Assembly: GCF_900188325.1 (NCBI RefSeq)
Contig: NZ_FZPD01000001.1
Span: 186,001 to 250,000, forward strand
Direction: 5' to 3'
Origin: Ekhidna lutea
Lineage (GTDB): Bacteria; Bacteroidota; Bacteroidia; Cytophagales; Cyclobacteriaceae
DNA: 64,000 nucleotides
The notes beneath the pieces are model-generated. The model was not told where the DNA came from and ran no database searches. It saw nothing but the letters and a program-made list of their open reading frames with translations. Position 1 is the first letter of the stretch. Each line of letters starts with the position of its first letter. Below, piece by piece: positions 46,861 through 53,910 of this stretch. The position numbers and the translations under genes are program-made.

Positions 46861-48021
46861 ATGCCAATGAAGTGCCAACGACAAAAATTTATGCTGCAGC
46901 GTAAGCATGCGTATCTCAACTGTGCCTACATGTCTCCCCTGATGAAAAAGGTAGAAAGCGCAGGTGTGAAAGGATTGAAAAGAAAGCGAAAGCCATTTCA
47001 AATATCAGTCGATGATTTCTTCCAAGAAACGGAAGACCTGAGAGTGCTCTACTCACGATTAGTTGACAATGATGAGCCAAAACGTGTAGTGATAATTCCG
47101 TCAGTATCCTATGGACTTGCCAATGTCGTTAACAATCTTCCATTCAAGGATGGAGAAATATTGTTGGCAGAAGAGCAGTTTCCAAGCAATGTTTATCCTT
47201 GGTTGAAGCTACAAGAAAAGGGTTTTGATGTTAAACCTATTTCTCCAAGTGACAGTGCGAACAGGGGAGAGAGTTGGAACAACGAAATATTGAATGCCAT
47301 CACTCCAAAAACTAGAGTGCTTGCAATTGGGCATGTTCACTGGTCGGACGGAACGTTGTTTTTATTGCAAAAAATACGCAAAAAACTAGATCAGGTTGGT
47401 GGACTGCTTGTCATTGATGGTACTCAGTCTGTTGGTGCACTTCCCTTCAGTATAAGAGATATCCGACCTGATGCGCTAATATGTGCGGGATATAAATGGC
47501 TGATGGGTCCATATTCCATTGGATTAGCCTATTACGGCCCGGCGTTTGATGGTGGGGTGCCGATTGAAGAAAACTGGATAAACCGGCTAAATAGCGAAGA
47601 CTTTACCAATCTGGTTAACTATCAGGACGAATATCAAGAACAAGCATTGCGGTACGAAGTAGGTGAGCATAGCAATTTTATTCTGGTGCCGATGCTTCAT
47701 CAGGCCATCCGACAGATTATAAACTGGCAGCCTGATAATATTCAGGTATATACGCAAGAATTAATGAGTGAGTCCATTAAAGAGTTGGCAGAGCTAGGTT
47801 ATGGTATCGAGAGTGAGATATATCGTGCGCATCACCTTTTTGGTTTACGGCTACCCGATTCGGTAAGCGTCGATGCATTAAAAACTTCCTTAACAAGAAA
47901 TAGGGTCAGCGTGAGCTTCCGAGGAAAGGCCGTTCGGGTTTCACCACATGTATATAACGACGAAATGGACGTAAGAAAATTGCTCAAAGCAATGAAAGAA
48001 CCTATCTTCGCATCCAGGTGA
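46861..48021 (+). CDS. Class V aminotransferase (cysteine desulfurase/kynureninase-like)
   Basis: 386 residues of PLP fold I. The N-terminal 'YLNCAYMSPL' and the PLP-lysine in 'CAGYKWLMGPY' place it in class V; 'DGTQSVGALPF' holds the PLP-binding Asp. It lacks a clear desulfurase Cys loop, so the reaction is unknown. An in-frame ATG two codons in (46867) is an equally good start. Confidence 0.85.
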   Translation: MPMKCQRQKFMLQRKHAYLNCAYMSPLMKKVESAGVKGLKRKRKPFQISVDDFFQETEDLRVLYSRLVDNDEPKRVVIIPSVSYGLANVVNNLPFKDGEILLAEEQFPSNVYPWLKLQEKGFDVKPISPSDSANRGESWNNEILNAITPKTRVLAIGHVHWSDGTLFLLQKIRKKLDQVGGLLVIDGTQSVGALPFSIRDIRPDALICAGYKWLMGPYSIGLAYYGPAFDGGVPIEENWINRLNSEDFTNLVNYQDEYQEQALRYEVGEHSNFILVPMLHQAIRQIINWQPDNIQVYTQELMSESIKELAELGYGIESEIYRAHHLFGLRLPDSVSVDALKTSLTRNRVSVSFRGKAVRVSPHVYNDEMDVRKLLKAMKEPIFASR

Positions 48022-48082
48022 TTAACTGATAAGCAGTGGTCATCCAAGAAAAGTTTTTCTTTAATGTTCTAAAAGACCCCAA

Positions 48083-48117
48083 CCCTAAAGGGAGGTATAA
48101 GGAGATTCCCTTTAGGG
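48083..48117. repeat. CCCTAAAGGGA/TCCCTTTAGGG inverted repeat
   Basis: Perfect 11-base stem with a 13-base loop, 60 bases after the aminotransferase stop. It may stop transcription before the mini-gene at 48197, although no T run follows. Confidence 0.5.
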
Positions 48118-48196
48118 ATGAATGGGTAAAAGTGGCGTATTTTCCTTTACTACGAAAAACCTTTTCTTGATTGGTAATAAATTAAAACAAAAGAAA

Positions 48197-48325
48197 ATGA
48201 ACTTAACGAATCCTGCAGTAACCGAAGGCGTAAACATTTTTGTAAACATCATCATCATTCTAGCTGCATTTGCACATGCCCTGATGTTTGTAAACGCGCG
48301 AAAAGAAAGTCAGAAAAAGAACTAA
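48197..48325 (+). CDS. Mini membrane protein, 42 residues
   Basis: One hydrophobic helix ('VNIFVNIIIILAAFAHALMFV'-like core at residues 12-32) between a polar head and a basic tail 'ARKESQKKN'. The ATG at 48197 is preceded by an A-rich stretch; an upstream in-frame ATG at 48122 would add an unlikely extension. It converges on the 35-residue gene at 48333. Not recognised as a known family. Confidence 0.6.
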   Translation: MNLTNPAVTEGVNIFVNIIIILAAFAHALMFVNARKESQKKN

Positions 48326-48332
48326 ATCACGT

Positions 48333-48440
48333 TTATTCTACGTGATCTCCTTCGTGTTTGCTTACCGCCTTATTTGGTAGGATAAACGGGCAAAGAATTG
48401 CCAAAACAAACAGTCCGATAATTATTCCTAGCATTGCCAT
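48333..48440 (-). CDS. Mini membrane protein, 35 residues
   Basis: ATG at 48440, TAA at 48333. One hydrophobic helix ('MLGIIIGLFVLAILCPFIL' at residues 3-21) and a charged tail 'KHEGDHVE'. Convergent with the 42-residue gene, seven bases apart. The palindromic operator at 48535-48550 lies 95 bases upstream of its start, so it may share that regulator. Too short to assign to a family. Confidence 0.5.
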   Translation of the reverse strand: MAMLGIIIGLFVLAILCPFILPNKAVSKHEGDHVE

Positions 48441-48534
48441 TTTTGATCAATTTTTATGTGGAGAGCAAATATAGTTGCTTCTTCAACTTTGATCCAATTT
48501 CAGCCTCCTCATTTACATTTTCTAAGTAATTAAC

Positions 48535-48550
48535 TACCCACTTTTGGGTA
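48535..48550. promoter_or_regulatory. Palindromic operator, copy 1
   Basis: TACCCACTTTTGGGTA. Read as 7-2-7, the halves resemble the NarL-type heptamer (TACYYMT inverted). It lies about 28 bases upstream of the -33 box of the CPPWCP-protein operon, and between that operon and the divergent mini-gene. An identical copy occurs at 51923-51938. Probably bound by the LuxR/NarL regulator encoded at 51259. Confidence 0.7.
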
Positions 48551-48577
48551 TTTTTCATTCCTTTTCTTGAAGTCTTC

Positions 48578-48608
48578 TTTGAATAAAATGGAGTTCACGC
48601 TACCATTG
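48578..48608 (+). promoter_or_regulatory. Promoter of the signalling operon
   Basis: TTTG (48578-48581), 19 bases, then TACCATTG (48601-48608), one mismatch from TAnnTTTG. The start codon at 48637 is 28 bases downstream. Confidence 0.5.
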
Positions 48609-48636
48609 TCTACTAACCAACTAACCCTTTAGAAAA

Positions 48637-48990
48637 ATGGCAAAGAAAGACGTACGAAAAATCGGCAAGAAGATGGACAAATCTAAGGCCAGGAAATGGG
48701 TCAAAGATTATCAGAAGAAAAACCCCAATGGTACTCATGGATGGTTGTATGGTTCAGACATCCTAGAAGCACTGCAAAATTACGATGGCTGTGAAGGCAT
48801 CTGGTTTTTCAAAGGCATCAACGATGACGGTGAAGAGCGACTTGTTTTGTTTCCGGCGGATGCGGATGGAAACATATTAGATAAGAAAATGAAATCGTTG
48901 GGTGCGGCTGCAAACCTAAAGAATCCGGGAGATGATGATCCTGCGGATGATGGTGATACGTGTCCCCCTTGGTGTCCAAATGGTGTATAG
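48637..48990 (+). CDS. Small protein with Cys-Pro tail (CPPWCP)
   Basis: 117 residues: a very basic head ('MAKKDVRKIGKKMDKSKARK'), a compact middle with aromatic strands ('HGWLYGSDIL', 'GCEGIWFFKG', 'ERLVLFPADADGN') and an acidic tail ending 'DDGDTCPPWCPNGV'. No signal peptide. The C-terminal Cys-Pro-Pro-Trp-Cys-Pro could bind metal, form a disulfide, or be a processed signal. Bacteroidota have many small proteins with CPPxCP tails, but I know no assigned function. First gene of the operon; its stop abuts the GTG start of the next gene. Confidence 0.8.
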   Translation: MAKKDVRKIGKKMDKSKARKWVKDYQKKNPNGTHGWLYGSDILEALQNYDGCEGIWFFKGINDDGEERLVLFPADADGNILDKKMKSLGAAANLKNPGDDDPADDGDTCPPWCPNGV

Positions 48991-49671
48991 GTGGAAACGT
49001 TTATAAATTGGTTTTTAGAATTTAATAGGTTCTCAGCTTTAGCTGGGAGCCTTTATTTTATTTTTTTCATACGAGACAAAAAACATACGACAGTTTTAGT
49101 TTTCATTATTCTTGTTTGCTCACTTTTAGCTGACAACCTGAACTATTTTTTTGTGAGAATCTATTCTAACAGTTTTATTGTTTCAAACTCGTGGTACATA
49201 GCCAATTTTATTGTTTCTCTTATTCTATTTCAGCATTTACTAAAAAGTAGAAAGTTTTTAATTTCACTATTAATAACGGTTTTTTTCATTGGTTCAATAC
49301 TATCATTTACCTACTTTTTCAAGCTCACAGAGTCCAATACCTTTATACGGCTATTTAGTAATAGCACTTTTATATTTCTGTCACTAGCGTTTTATTTAGA
49401 ACTATTAAAAAAGCCTGACGGCCGACTCAGAAAACATCCATATTTCTGGATTGCCTCTTCTTTCTTCATTTATAACAGTGTTTTGTTACTTCAAAGCTTG
49501 TTTAAAAACTTTCTCATTTTTGACCTTCAAATATCTAAAGCTGCATATGCTTGGATTCTGTTTATTAGTTTATCCGCTAACATTACTAAAAACTTCATCC
49601 TCTTCTACGCACTCGTCCTTATAGATAAAGGCTATCCTGATACCTTAAAACCAAAATCAGCAAAGGCATGA
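48991..49671 (+). CDS. Seven-helix membrane protein, first paralogue
   Basis: 226 residues with about seven hydrophobic helices and no large soluble domain. GTG start directly after the previous TAG. It aligns with the gene at 49784 through 'FNRFSALAGSLYFIFFIR', 'ESNT', 'KPDGRLRKHPYFW' and 'NITKNFILFYALVLIDKG'. A receptor-like role feeding the sensorless kinase downstream is an inference from context. The stop overlaps the 39-codon gene by four bases. Confidence 0.8.
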   Translation: METFINWFLEFNRFSALAGSLYFIFFIRDKKHTTVLVFIILVCSLLADNLNYFFVRIYSNSFIVSNSWYIANFIVSLILFQHLLKSRKFLISLLITVFFIGSILSFTYFFKLTESNTFIRLFSNSTFIFLSLAFYLELLKKPDGRLRKHPYFWIASSFFIYNSVLLLQSLFKNFLIFDLQISKAAYAWILFISLSANITKNFILFYALVLIDKGYPDTLKPKSAKA

Positions 49672-49787
49672 TAGAGATTGTCGTGAATATCGTAGTATAT
49701 GGGACAGGGCTTATCTTTGGAGGTGCACTTTGGTTTTTGTATGCTTTTTCGAAAGCCTATCATTCCAAGAATAAATTACAAAATTGA
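49668..49787 (+). CDS. Mini membrane protein coupled between the two seven-helix genes, 39 residues
   Basis: ATG at 49668 overlaps the previous stop (ATGA) and its TGA overlaps the TTG start of the next gene (TTGA). The product is one hydrophobic helix ('VVYGTGLIFGGALWFLYAF') with a basic tail 'KAYHSKNKLQN'. The double overlap in a tight operon is strong evidence that it is translated. Family unknown. Confidence 0.72.
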   Translation: MIEIVVNIVVYGTGLIFGGALWFLYAFSKAYHSKNKLQN

Positions 49788-50476
49788 CGTCTTCTGATGT
49801 ATTCTGGATTTTTGCGGATCTGAATCGATATTCAGGCATTCCGGGAATTTTGTTTTTCCTTTTTTTTATCAGGCAGTGGAAGTCAAACGCTGCAATCCTC
49901 TTCTACATCGTTTTTACAAGTTTCATATTTGATTTTTCGATCTATATCTACATCAAGCATTTTTATCCAAATAGCTACATCGGCAGCAACTGGTGGATTC
50001 TTGTTAATTACTTTCTGATGTCCTGGTTTTTTGTTCGTGTATTGCCGAAACTCAAAACAGTCATTACTGTCCTTGCTATAATTTTTGCACTTACGGCCAT
50101 TATTTCGTTTGGTTTTTTCATGACCTTTCTGGAATCAAATACCATTACCTGGGTCTTTTCTTCAGCTGTTTTTCTCACACTATCCGTATTAGGATTTCGT
50201 GAAATATTAAGCAAACCAAAAGGAGAGCTTTTAAAAATGCCGGTTTTCTACGCATTGACAGCATTTTTCGCTTACTATGCTCTTACATTTCTCAAGGGGC
50301 TTTTTATGCAATACCTGGTATTTGAGCTGGAAATCACCTCCAAACAGCTCTTTCCTATCAATATGGTCAATCTTTTTGCCAATACATCAAAAAACTATAT
50401 GCTTTTCTTTGCTATGGTTCTCTTGCATAAAGGTGTCTATGATCCAATCTTAAACCCTAAAACAGATGGAAAGTAA
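49784..50476 (+). CDS. Seven-helix membrane protein, second paralogue
   Basis: 230 residues, seven helices, matching the gene at 48991 ('LNRYSGIPGILFFLFFIR', 'ESNT', 'KPKGELLKMPVFY', 'NTSKNYMLFFAMVLLHKG'). Starts with TTG inside the stop of the mini-gene and overlaps the kinase gene by 11 bases. The conserved positions are shared, not random hydrophobic sequence, so the pair arose by duplication and may work as a heteromeric sensor. Confidence 0.8.
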   Translation: MTSSDVFWIFADLNRYSGIPGILFFLFFIRQWKSNAAILFYIVFTSFIFDFSIYIYIKHFYPNSYIGSNWWILVNYFLMSWFFVRVLPKLKTVITVLAIIFALTAIISFGFFMTFLESNTITWVFSSAVFLTLSVLGFREILSKPKGELLKMPVFYALTAFFAYYALTFLKGLFMQYLVFELEITSKQLFPINMVNLFANTSKNYMLFFAMVLLHKGVYDPILNPKTDGK

Positions 50477-51233
50477 AGTCATTTTGCTTGTCATCATCGG
50501 GACCATTGGTGTAATGTTAATGGCATTTTCTGTGGTATTCTTTGTGCTTTTATATCGAAGAAAAGTCCTCGAAAACCAGCTTGAAATGCAGGAGGTAAAA
50601 ACAAAGCATCAGGAAGAAATGCTCAATGCGACTTTAAAATCTCAGGAAGCTGAGCGTAACCGGTTGGGTACCGAATTACATGATAGTGTAGGAGCCATGC
50701 TTTCTTCTATCAAACTAAACCTGCAGGTAACGAAGAAGAAAGAAGGAGTCGTTTCTCTTGAGCCCATCCTGGGTCATCTGGACGAAACGATTTCACAGGT
50801 TCGAAGCATTTCACACCAGATGATGCCTATTATTTTGAAAAAATATGGGCTTAAGCATGCTGTTGAAGATTTGTTTGAAAAAATTTCTTCGGATGAGATT
50901 ACTGCGAGCATCATCGAATGGGGAGAACAAAAGTTAGCCCATGAGGATTCGCTGATGCTATTTCGTATCGTTCAAGAACTAGCAAATAACTCATTAAAGC
51001 ATGCCAACGCTAATAAAATAGAGATTTCACTCACCAACGATAGAGGAACAATCCACATTTGCTATCGCGATAATGGGGTTGGATTTCCAGAAGATGTATT
51101 AAAAAACAGCAATGGCATGGGTTTACTTAACATTAAAAACAGAGCCCAAGCTATTCATGCTGGTGTTAGTTTTTCCAATAGCGATACAGGTGGGGCCAAA
51201 GTAGATTTGGTAATAGAGCATTCGATTGATTAA
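50466..51233 (+). CDS. NarL-type sensor histidine kinase (HisKA_3) with minimal sensor
   Basis: 255 residues. A single helix (about 7-30), a short coiled coil, then HisKA_3 with His72 in 'RLGTELHDSVGAML', and a HATPase domain ('ELANNSLKHANANKIEI', 'DNGVGFP', 'GMGLLNIKNRA'). There is no extracellular sensing domain, so signal input most likely comes from the co-encoded seven-helix proteins. Pairs with the regulator 25 bases downstream. Confidence 0.9.
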   Translation: MESKVILLVIIGTIGVMLMAFSVVFFVLLYRRKVLENQLEMQEVKTKHQEEMLNATLKSQEAERNRLGTELHDSVGAMLSSIKLNLQVTKKKEGVVSLEPILGHLDETISQVRSISHQMMPIILKKYGLKHAVEDLFEKISSDEITASIIEWGEQKLAHEDSLMLFRIVQELANNSLKHANANKIEISLTNDRGTIHICYRDNGVGFPEDVLKNSNGMGLLNIKNRAQAIHAGVSFSNSDTGGAKVDLVIEHSID

Positions 51234-51258
51234 TTTGTGATGGTCAACCGAGTGAGAC

Positions 51259-51918
51259 ATGAATCAACCAGAAAAGCTAAACATCTTGGTCACAGATGAC
51301 CATACCCTTTTTCGTAGAGGTACCATGATGCTCCTTGAGTCATTTGATGAGGTGGGAAGCGTAGGTGAAGCAGAAAATGGGAAGGAAGCGTTGGAAAAAC
51401 TAGAGGAAGGGTCTTTCAACTTGCTTTTACTTGATCTTGAGATGCCGGTTATGGACGGCTGGGAAACCGCAAAAAAGACCGTTTCTAAATATCCAGAAGT
51501 AAAAATCATCATGATCTCGATGCATGATTCACTTCAGATTATTTCAGATTTGATTGAGATAGGTGTTCATAGCTACCTTTTAAAAAATGCCGACCCAGAT
51601 GAGGTACATAAAGCCATTGTATCGGTTACAAATAATGATTTTTACTACAACCAATTAGTTTCCAAAGCGCTTCACAAAAAAGTACAGAAAGATGGGTTGG
51701 ATAAAGGTGTAGCAAGGCGCGCAGATATCAGCCCTCGTGAAATTGAAATCTTGCAGCATATCTGTCAGGAACTCACCATGAAGGAGATTGGTGAAAAGTT
51801 GTTTCTTAGTGAGCAAACCGTACACACACATCGAAAAAATCTTATGCGGAAAACCAAAGCGAAAAATGCAGTTGGCTTGGTGAAGTTCGCTTTTCAAAAT
51901 GGAATAGCTGCATTTTAG
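51259..51918 (+). CDS. LuxR/NarL-family response regulator
   Basis: 219 residues. Receiver with 'VTDDHTLFRRG', phosphoacceptor Asp59 ('LLLDLEMPVMDGW') and Lys in 'YLLKNAD'. Output is a GerE/LuxR helix-turn-helix ('LSPREIEILQHICQELTMKEIGEKLFLSEQTVHTHRKN'-like, residues about 155-200). Its probable binding site is the 16-bp palindrome that brackets the operon, the second copy lying five bases past its own stop. Confidence 0.93.
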   Translation: MNQPEKLNILVTDDHTLFRRGTMMLLESFDEVGSVGEAENGKEALEKLEEGSFNLLLLDLEMPVMDGWETAKKTVSKYPEVKIIMISMHDSLQIISDLIEIGVHSYLLKNADPDEVHKAIVSVTNNDFYYNQLVSKALHKKVQKDGLDKGVARRADISPREIEILQHICQELTMKEIGEKLFLSEQTVHTHRKNLMRKTKAKNAVGLVKFAFQNGIAAF

Positions 51919-51922
51919 GCAC

Positions 51923-51960
51923 TACCCACTTTTGGGTATTCTAATACCACTTTTCAGGTA
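51923..51960. promoter_or_regulatory. Palindromic operators, copies 2 and 3 in tandem
   Basis: TACCCACTTTTGGGTA at 51923-51938 is identical to copy 1. TACCACTTTTCAGGTA at 51945-51960 is a degenerate copy. Their centres are 22 bases apart, about two helical turns, so two dimers could bind on the same face. They stand upstream of the non-coding transcript candidate. Confidence 0.7.
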
Positions 51961-52019
51961 AAATTATAATTAGCTCTTTTCGTAATTAGCTCTTTTTCAG
52001 CGCATTACAAGAATAATGC

Positions 52020-52291
52020 TTGGTTCAGCCTGTTTGAGTACAGTTTGTGAATTCCTGGATTGTCTAATTTCATATTGTCATTTATTACAAACAATAGATG
52101 ATACGCTCTTAGGTTGATGGTTAATCTATGAAGATGCTGGGAGTCCAAGGTTTTCGCTTAATCCTTTGGTTTGCCAACTATCTCACTCACATAGTGGGCT
52201 CCCTGGCATTTTCTATTTAAGAAAACACTTAGTAAAATCCTCACTACCAATCCTGTAAATATAGAAAGGCCCGTTCCCGGGCCTTTTTTTT
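52020..52291 (+). ncRNA. Candidate small RNA controlled by the response regulator
   Basis: The 423 bases 51919-52341 have no long gene. A promoter-like TTG (52020-52022), 16 bases, TACAGTTTG (52039-52047) lies after the tandem operators. Downstream are ATAGAT/ATCTAT (52094-52129), an ATGCTGGGAG/CTCCCTGGCAT stem (52134-52209) enclosing CCAAGG/CCTTTGG and CTCACT/AGTGGG, then a strong terminator. This is the layout of a structured small RNA. A 30-codon hydrophobic frame (52128-52220) overlaps the stems and is a weaker alternative. I do not recognise it as 6S, tmRNA or RNase P. Confidence 0.5.
52265..52291 (+). terminator. Strong terminator of the small RNA candidate
   Basis: AAAGGCCCG/CGGGCCTTT stem with a four-base loop followed by eight T. 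No protein gene lies directly upstream on this strand except the regulator 350 bases before. Confidence 0.88.
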
Positions 52292-52306
52292 GGGTTTTAA
52301 GTTAAG

Positions 52307-52335
52307 TCGTCCTACCACTCGAAGTGGTAGGACGG
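52307..52335. repeat. Perfect hairpin GTCCTACCACT/AGTGGTAGGAC
   Basis: A 12-bp perfect stem with a three-base loop, just beyond the stop of the M28 peptidase gene. No T run on either side, so it is more likely a repeat or mRNA 3'-end protector than a terminator. Confidence 0.55.
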
Positions 52336-52341
52336 CTTCTC

Positions 52342-53808
52342 CTACTTATATAACTCTTTTCCTGCCTCATAATACTTATCGCCTTTCACCCAGAATGGCG
52401 CCTTCTTCGCATTGCCGATCATGCGACATGCGTAAACGTAGCTTCTAAAGAATTTTTCCAGATAGACATAATCCAGGGTTTCAGGATTATCCCCCGGCTG
52501 ATGATAATACTTGGTAATCTCAGCATCAAAGGCGGTAAAGCCCATACCGAAGGTTGGAGCTGGAATGCCTTTTGCCGCGAAACGTACATTATCTGATCGG
52601 TCGAACAAATTTTGATCCGGTGCAGGATCGTCTGTGGCTTCAAGACCAAACGCTTTGCATGCTTCTATGATCATTTCATCAGCAGTGGTTCTTCCTAATC
52701 CAATGATCGTTGCTTTTGAAGTGTCATTGTATCCGCCATTGTCTGAATTGAAACAGTAAACCATTTTGCTCAATTCGATTGGTGCATTATCGACGAAATA
52801 CTTGCTTCCAAGCAGTCCTTTTTCTTCTCCGGTAAAGAGGACAAAAAGCGCAGAGCGCTTCGTTGGGTTTGCTGCTATACTTTTTGCTGCTGATAATACA
52901 GTCACAATCCCGACAGCATTATCTCTTGATCCATTGTAAATACTATCCCCATTGGCATCCGCTTGTCCTATTCCAACATGATCGTAGTGAGCAGAGTACA
53001 CAATAAATTCGTCTTTTAATTTTGGGTCTGTTCCTTCCACATACCCAACCACATTTTGACTTATAAAATTTTCACTTTCTGATTCACCGATAACGATAGA
53101 TGCGGGTTTCTTAGAATCTAGAAATGAAACATCCTCAACCGATCGGTTAAGCCAAATATGAGAAATAGAGCCCTCTTCGCTAGTTTCATTGATGATCACT
53201 TGCTCACGACTTAAATATCTTACCAGGAAATTCCATGGTAACTGAGCAGAGCTATAAAGTTCAATTAAAGCCAGACCACCGAGTTCTTTTACTTTCTTTC
53301 TTTTTTCACCAGATAGAGTGAACCATTCCTGAGGGTTTTGACTCTCACCGTCTCCACAAATCGTAAAAACAACCTTTCCTTCAATGTTTTCTTTTGTTAA
53401 ATCATCGGGCATACCATATTTGGCATAATAAAACGGCTGATCAAAAACGCTTTCATCTCCATCAATTACCACAAAGTCAGTATTCAGCATCAACTCCGTT
53501 TTTCCCACTTTTATGGCTGCTGTTTTTCTTGGTGCCACTTTTTTCATCGGCACTGGCTGCATGTATGATTCCATGCCCGGCCCCATGTTTACACCGTATT
53601 CCAGAAACCGGCTTTCAATATATTTTGCAGCAATTTTTAATCCTTCAGAAGGTGTGTCTCTTCCCTTAAGTTCGTCAGAAGCCAGAAATCCAATGTGGCT
53701 TTTGATGATTGCCTGGTTTGTCGCTTGTTCTGCAAGCTCTTTATCTGTTTGGGCCCAAAGGAGGGCTGGGACAAATAAAACCGTGATTAGTGAGTAGATT
53801 TTTTTCAT
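52342..53808 (-). CDS. M28 family zinc peptidase, secreted
   Basis: 488 residues from the ATG at 53808, which gives a good signal peptide ('LFVPALLWAQ'); seven codons further upstream are open but not signal-like. Zinc motifs: 'YSAHYDHVGIG', 'NGSRDNAVGIV' with the bridging Asp, 'TGEEKGLLGSKYF'. 'NSDNGGYNDTS' occupies the position of the usual Asp ligand. Related to the peptidase at 18429 but diverged. Peptide trimming outside the cytoplasm is expected. Confidence 0.88.
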   Translation of the reverse strand: MKKIYSLITVLFVPALLWAQTDKELAEQATNQAIIKSHIGFLASDELKGRDTPSEGLKIAAKYIESRFLEYGVNMGPGMESYMQPVPMKKVAPRKTAAIKVGKTELMLNTDFVVIDGDESVFDQPFYYAKYGMPDDLTKENIEGKVVFTICGDGESQNPQEWFTLSGEKRKKVKELGGLALIELYSSAQLPWNFLVRYLSREQVIINETSEEGSISHIWLNRSVEDVSFLDSKKPASIVIGESESENFISQNVVGYVEGTDPKLKDEFIVYSAHYDHVGIGQADANGDSIYNGSRDNAVGIVTVLSAAKSIAANPTKRSALFVLFTGEEKGLLGSKYFVDNAPIELSKMVYCFNSDNGGYNDTSKATIIGLGRTTADEMIIEACKAFGLEATDDPAPDQNLFDRSDNVRFAAKGIPAPTFGMGFTAFDAEITKYYHQPGDNPETLDYVYLEKFFRSYVYACRMIGNAKKAPFWVKGDKYYEAGKELYK

Positions 53809-53850
53809 GGATTTAGATTTTGCTGCCAAGTTAGCTCAAAGAGTTAAATG

Positions 53851-53879
53851 AAAAAGGCCATCCACCGGCGTAGATGACC
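53851..53879 (-). terminator. Terminator of the beta-oxidation operon
   Basis: Minus-strand GGTCATC/GATGGCC stem (one G-T pair) with a ten-base loop followed by five T, 31 bases past the thiolase stop. Confidence 0.7.
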
Positions 53880-53910
53880 CATTCATCATTAACCACTACT
53901 ACTACTATGT

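Noticed and set aside
52128-52220. 30-codon hydrophobic frame as a real gene
   Set aside because: Its bases form the main stems of the candidate small RNA and no overlap or start signal supports translation; kept only as an alternative.
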